Assembly (NCBI GenBank): GCA_030044395.1 | Contig: JASHVW010000235.1 | Location: forward strand, 1-5,668 | Direction: 5' to 3' | Length of the DNA stretch: 5,668 nt | Origin: Verrucomicrobiia bacterium | Lineage (GTDB): Bacteria; Verrucomicrobiota; Verrucomicrobiia; Limisphaerales; UBA11358 | Part shown: piece after piece, positions 4,675 through 5,668 of the stretch | How the letters are laid out: each line of letters starts with the position of its first letter | Position numbering within the stretch: position 1 is the first letter of the stretch | Notes under the pieces: generated by a model | What the model was told of the DNA's origin: nothing | Seen by the model: the letters and a program-made list of their open reading frames with translations, nothing else | The model's database searches: none | Translations under genes and position numbers: made by a program

Positions 4675-5445
4675 CTACTTCCCACTCGCCCTGTTCGCCA
4701 CCACGTCATTCAGCATCGTCAACGTCCGACGCAGCGTCTCCTGCGGTATCGCTTCGGCGGCGATGGAAACCAACAGCCCGCGCCTCTCATAATATTCAAT
4801 GAGCGGACGCGTGCTCTTTTCGTATGCCTCCATCCGGACACGGACGGATTCAGGCCGGTCATCCTCGCGTTGAATCAACTTGCCGCCGCATTTATCGCAA
4901 ACACCGGCGGCCCGTGGGGGAAGCGCCTTCACGTGATAGACCGCCTTGCAAGCCGGGCAGGTGCGGCGTCCGCCGATCCGGTCAATGATTTCTTCCAGTG
5001 GCAACTCGTAATCCAGTACGGCCATCAACGGTATCTGTTCCCATTCCAATAATCGTTCCAGCGACTCGGCCTGGGCCACGGTGCGCGGGAATCCATCGAG
5101 TAAAAATCCGCCGCAACAGCGCAGGCAACGCACCCGCTCGGTGACCATGTCAAGTACCGTGCGGTCCGGCACCAAATCGCCGCGGCGCATGTATTCAAGG
5201 GCCTTCTCAATCGCCGGACTCCGCTCGTCATCCCCAAGACATTTGGCCGCCCGAAAGACATCGCCGGTGGATAGGTGGCAGGCGCCAAGCTGTTCCGACA
5301 GCAATTCAGCCTGTGTCCCTTTGCCGACGCCCGGTGCCCCCAAAAGCACCAGGCGCCACGCCTTCTTCGGCGGTTCGATCGGGAGATTGGAACAAACTGT
5401 GGTCCCGCCCTTCAGCCATGCTGCGCGGTCATTAATTGTCTTCAT
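4675..5445 (-). CDS. adk: Adenylate kinase, long-lid zinc-finger type, with N-terminal extension
   Basis: Adenylate kinase interconverts ATP plus AMP and two ADP in the cytoplasm. The chosen product has 256 residues. The P-loop is GAPGVGKGT (36-44). The AMP-binding part includes LSTGDVFRA (58-66), and DGFPRT (117-122) is diagnostic. The lid starts at RIGGRRTC and carries CPAC and CDKC (Cys163, Cys166, Cys183, Cys186), a four-cysteine zinc site. EDDRPESVRVRMEAYE (194-209) closes the core. Usual enzymes begin three or four residues before the P-loop strand, so the first 29 residues (MKTINDRAAWLKGG onwards) are an extension. I placed the start at 5445 because GGAAA (5454-5458 on the minus strand) lies 8 nt upstream. 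In-frame ATGs at 5460 and 5496 would give 261 or 273 residues, but the 5496 ATG overlaps the likely -10 box. The gene faces the hyp cluster and is probably transcribed alone. Confidence 0.93.
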   Translation of the reverse strand: MKTINDRAAWLKGGTTVCSNLPIEPPKKAWRLVLLGAPGVGKGTQAELLSEQLGACHLSTGDVFRAAKCLGDDERSPAIEKALEYMRRGDLVPDRTVLDMVTERVRCLRCCGGFLLDGFPRTVAQAESLERLLEWEQIPLMAVLDYELPLEEIIDRIGGRRTCPACKAVYHVKALPPRAAGVCDKCGGKLIQREDDRPESVRVRMEAYEKSTRPLIEYYERRGLLVSIAAEAIPQETLRRTLTMLNDVVANRASGK

Positions 5446-5496
5446 TTGTGCAATTTCCATTTTCCATGGGAAACCGGCTACACCTAAATTGCCCAT

Positions 5497-5526
5497 TTTA
5501 TACCCGCTTTTGTTGGAGTGCTTGAA
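5497..5526 (-). promoter_or_regulatory. Possible adk promoter
   Basis: Read on the minus strand, TATAAA (5502 to 5497, continuing as TATAAAAT) resembles a -10 box. TTCAAG (5526 to 5521) lies 18 bp upstream but matches the -35 consensus at only three of six positions. Transcription from here would start near 5490, leaving a leader of about 45 nt before the ATG at 5445. This is based only on consensus matching. Confidence 0.35.
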
Positions 5527-5541
5527 GAAACACCCATGGTC

Positions 5542-5567
5542 TCGTATATCAAATCGTATATCGTATT
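5542..5567. repeat. TCGTATA heptamer cluster upstream of adk
   Basis: TCGTATA occurs at 5542-5548 and 5554-5560, and TCGTATT follows directly at 5561-5567. The last two units are tandem with a 7-bp period; the first is separated by TCAAA. Related degenerate units lie at the other end of adk (4643-4656). Confidence 0.65.
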
Positions 5568-5592
5568 CTCGCGGGAGATCCCCCCGGCATTC

Positions 5593-5620
5593 AGCCTTTA
5601 GCCTTTAGCCTTTAGCCCTT
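5593..5620. repeat. AGCCTTT heptamer tandem array
   Basis: Three perfect copies of AGCCTTT (5593-5613) are followed by the variant AGCCCTT (5614-5620), making four units in exact tandem. It lies in the non-coding region beyond the adk promoter-like sequence. The rest of the window to 5668 shows only a weak inverted repeat, GTCACT (5635-5640) with AGTGAC (5655-5660), and no gene I recognise. Confidence 0.85.
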
Positions 5621-5668
5621 CTTCCCTCGGCTCCGTCACTTGTCGCTCGCCTTCAGTGACATCGCCTT

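Noticed and set aside
1..5668. A new defence, mobile or biosynthetic system
   Set aside because: All substantial genes are recognised housekeeping or hydrogenase maturation genes; no transposase, integrase, nuclease or toxin gene is visible.

Overview
The window carries most of a [NiFe]-hydrogenase maturation (hyp) cluster on the + strand, followed by a convergent adenylate kinase gene on the - strand. The order is hypF (3' two thirds, cut by the left edge), hypC, a 600-bp gene-free stretch full of palindromic repeats, hypD, hypE, a 39-bp convergent gap, and adk (reverse). The last 170 bp upstream of adk hold a promoter-like sequence and two short tandem arrays but no recognisable gene.

The four Hyp proteins cover the whole cyanide branch of Fe(CN)2CO assembly. 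HypF makes an activated carbamoyl group and loads it onto the C-terminal cysteine of HypE. HypE dehydrates it to a thiocyanate. The HypC-HypD complex, built around a [4Fe-4S] protein, receives the cyanide and carries the iron centre to the hydrogenase large subunit. The nickel-insertion genes hypA and hypB and the hydrogenase structural genes are not in view. All catalytic motifs that I can check are intact, so the pathway looks functional.

The DNA suggests a Gram-negative environmental bacterium of moderate to high G+C. The dispersed repeat (a CCCTCTCC...GGAGAGGG hairpin with a GGGGTGAGG tail), the CCGCC..TAAAG..GGCGGAACT elements, poor Shine-Dalgarno sites and a zinc-finger adenylate kinase with an N-terminal extension all remind me of Verrucomicrobiota (Pedosphaera/Limisphaerales-like). 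This is recognition from memory, not a computed placement, and I hold it at moderate confidence.

I see no new defence, mobile or biosynthetic system. What stands out is repeat biology: at least four same-orientation palindromic repeats, a cluster of other perfect hairpins that separates the partner genes hypC and hypD, and three unrelated tandem arrays that share a 7-bp period. One of these arrays lies inside the hypF reading frame, and hypE carries a short linker that looks like a further in-frame insertion.
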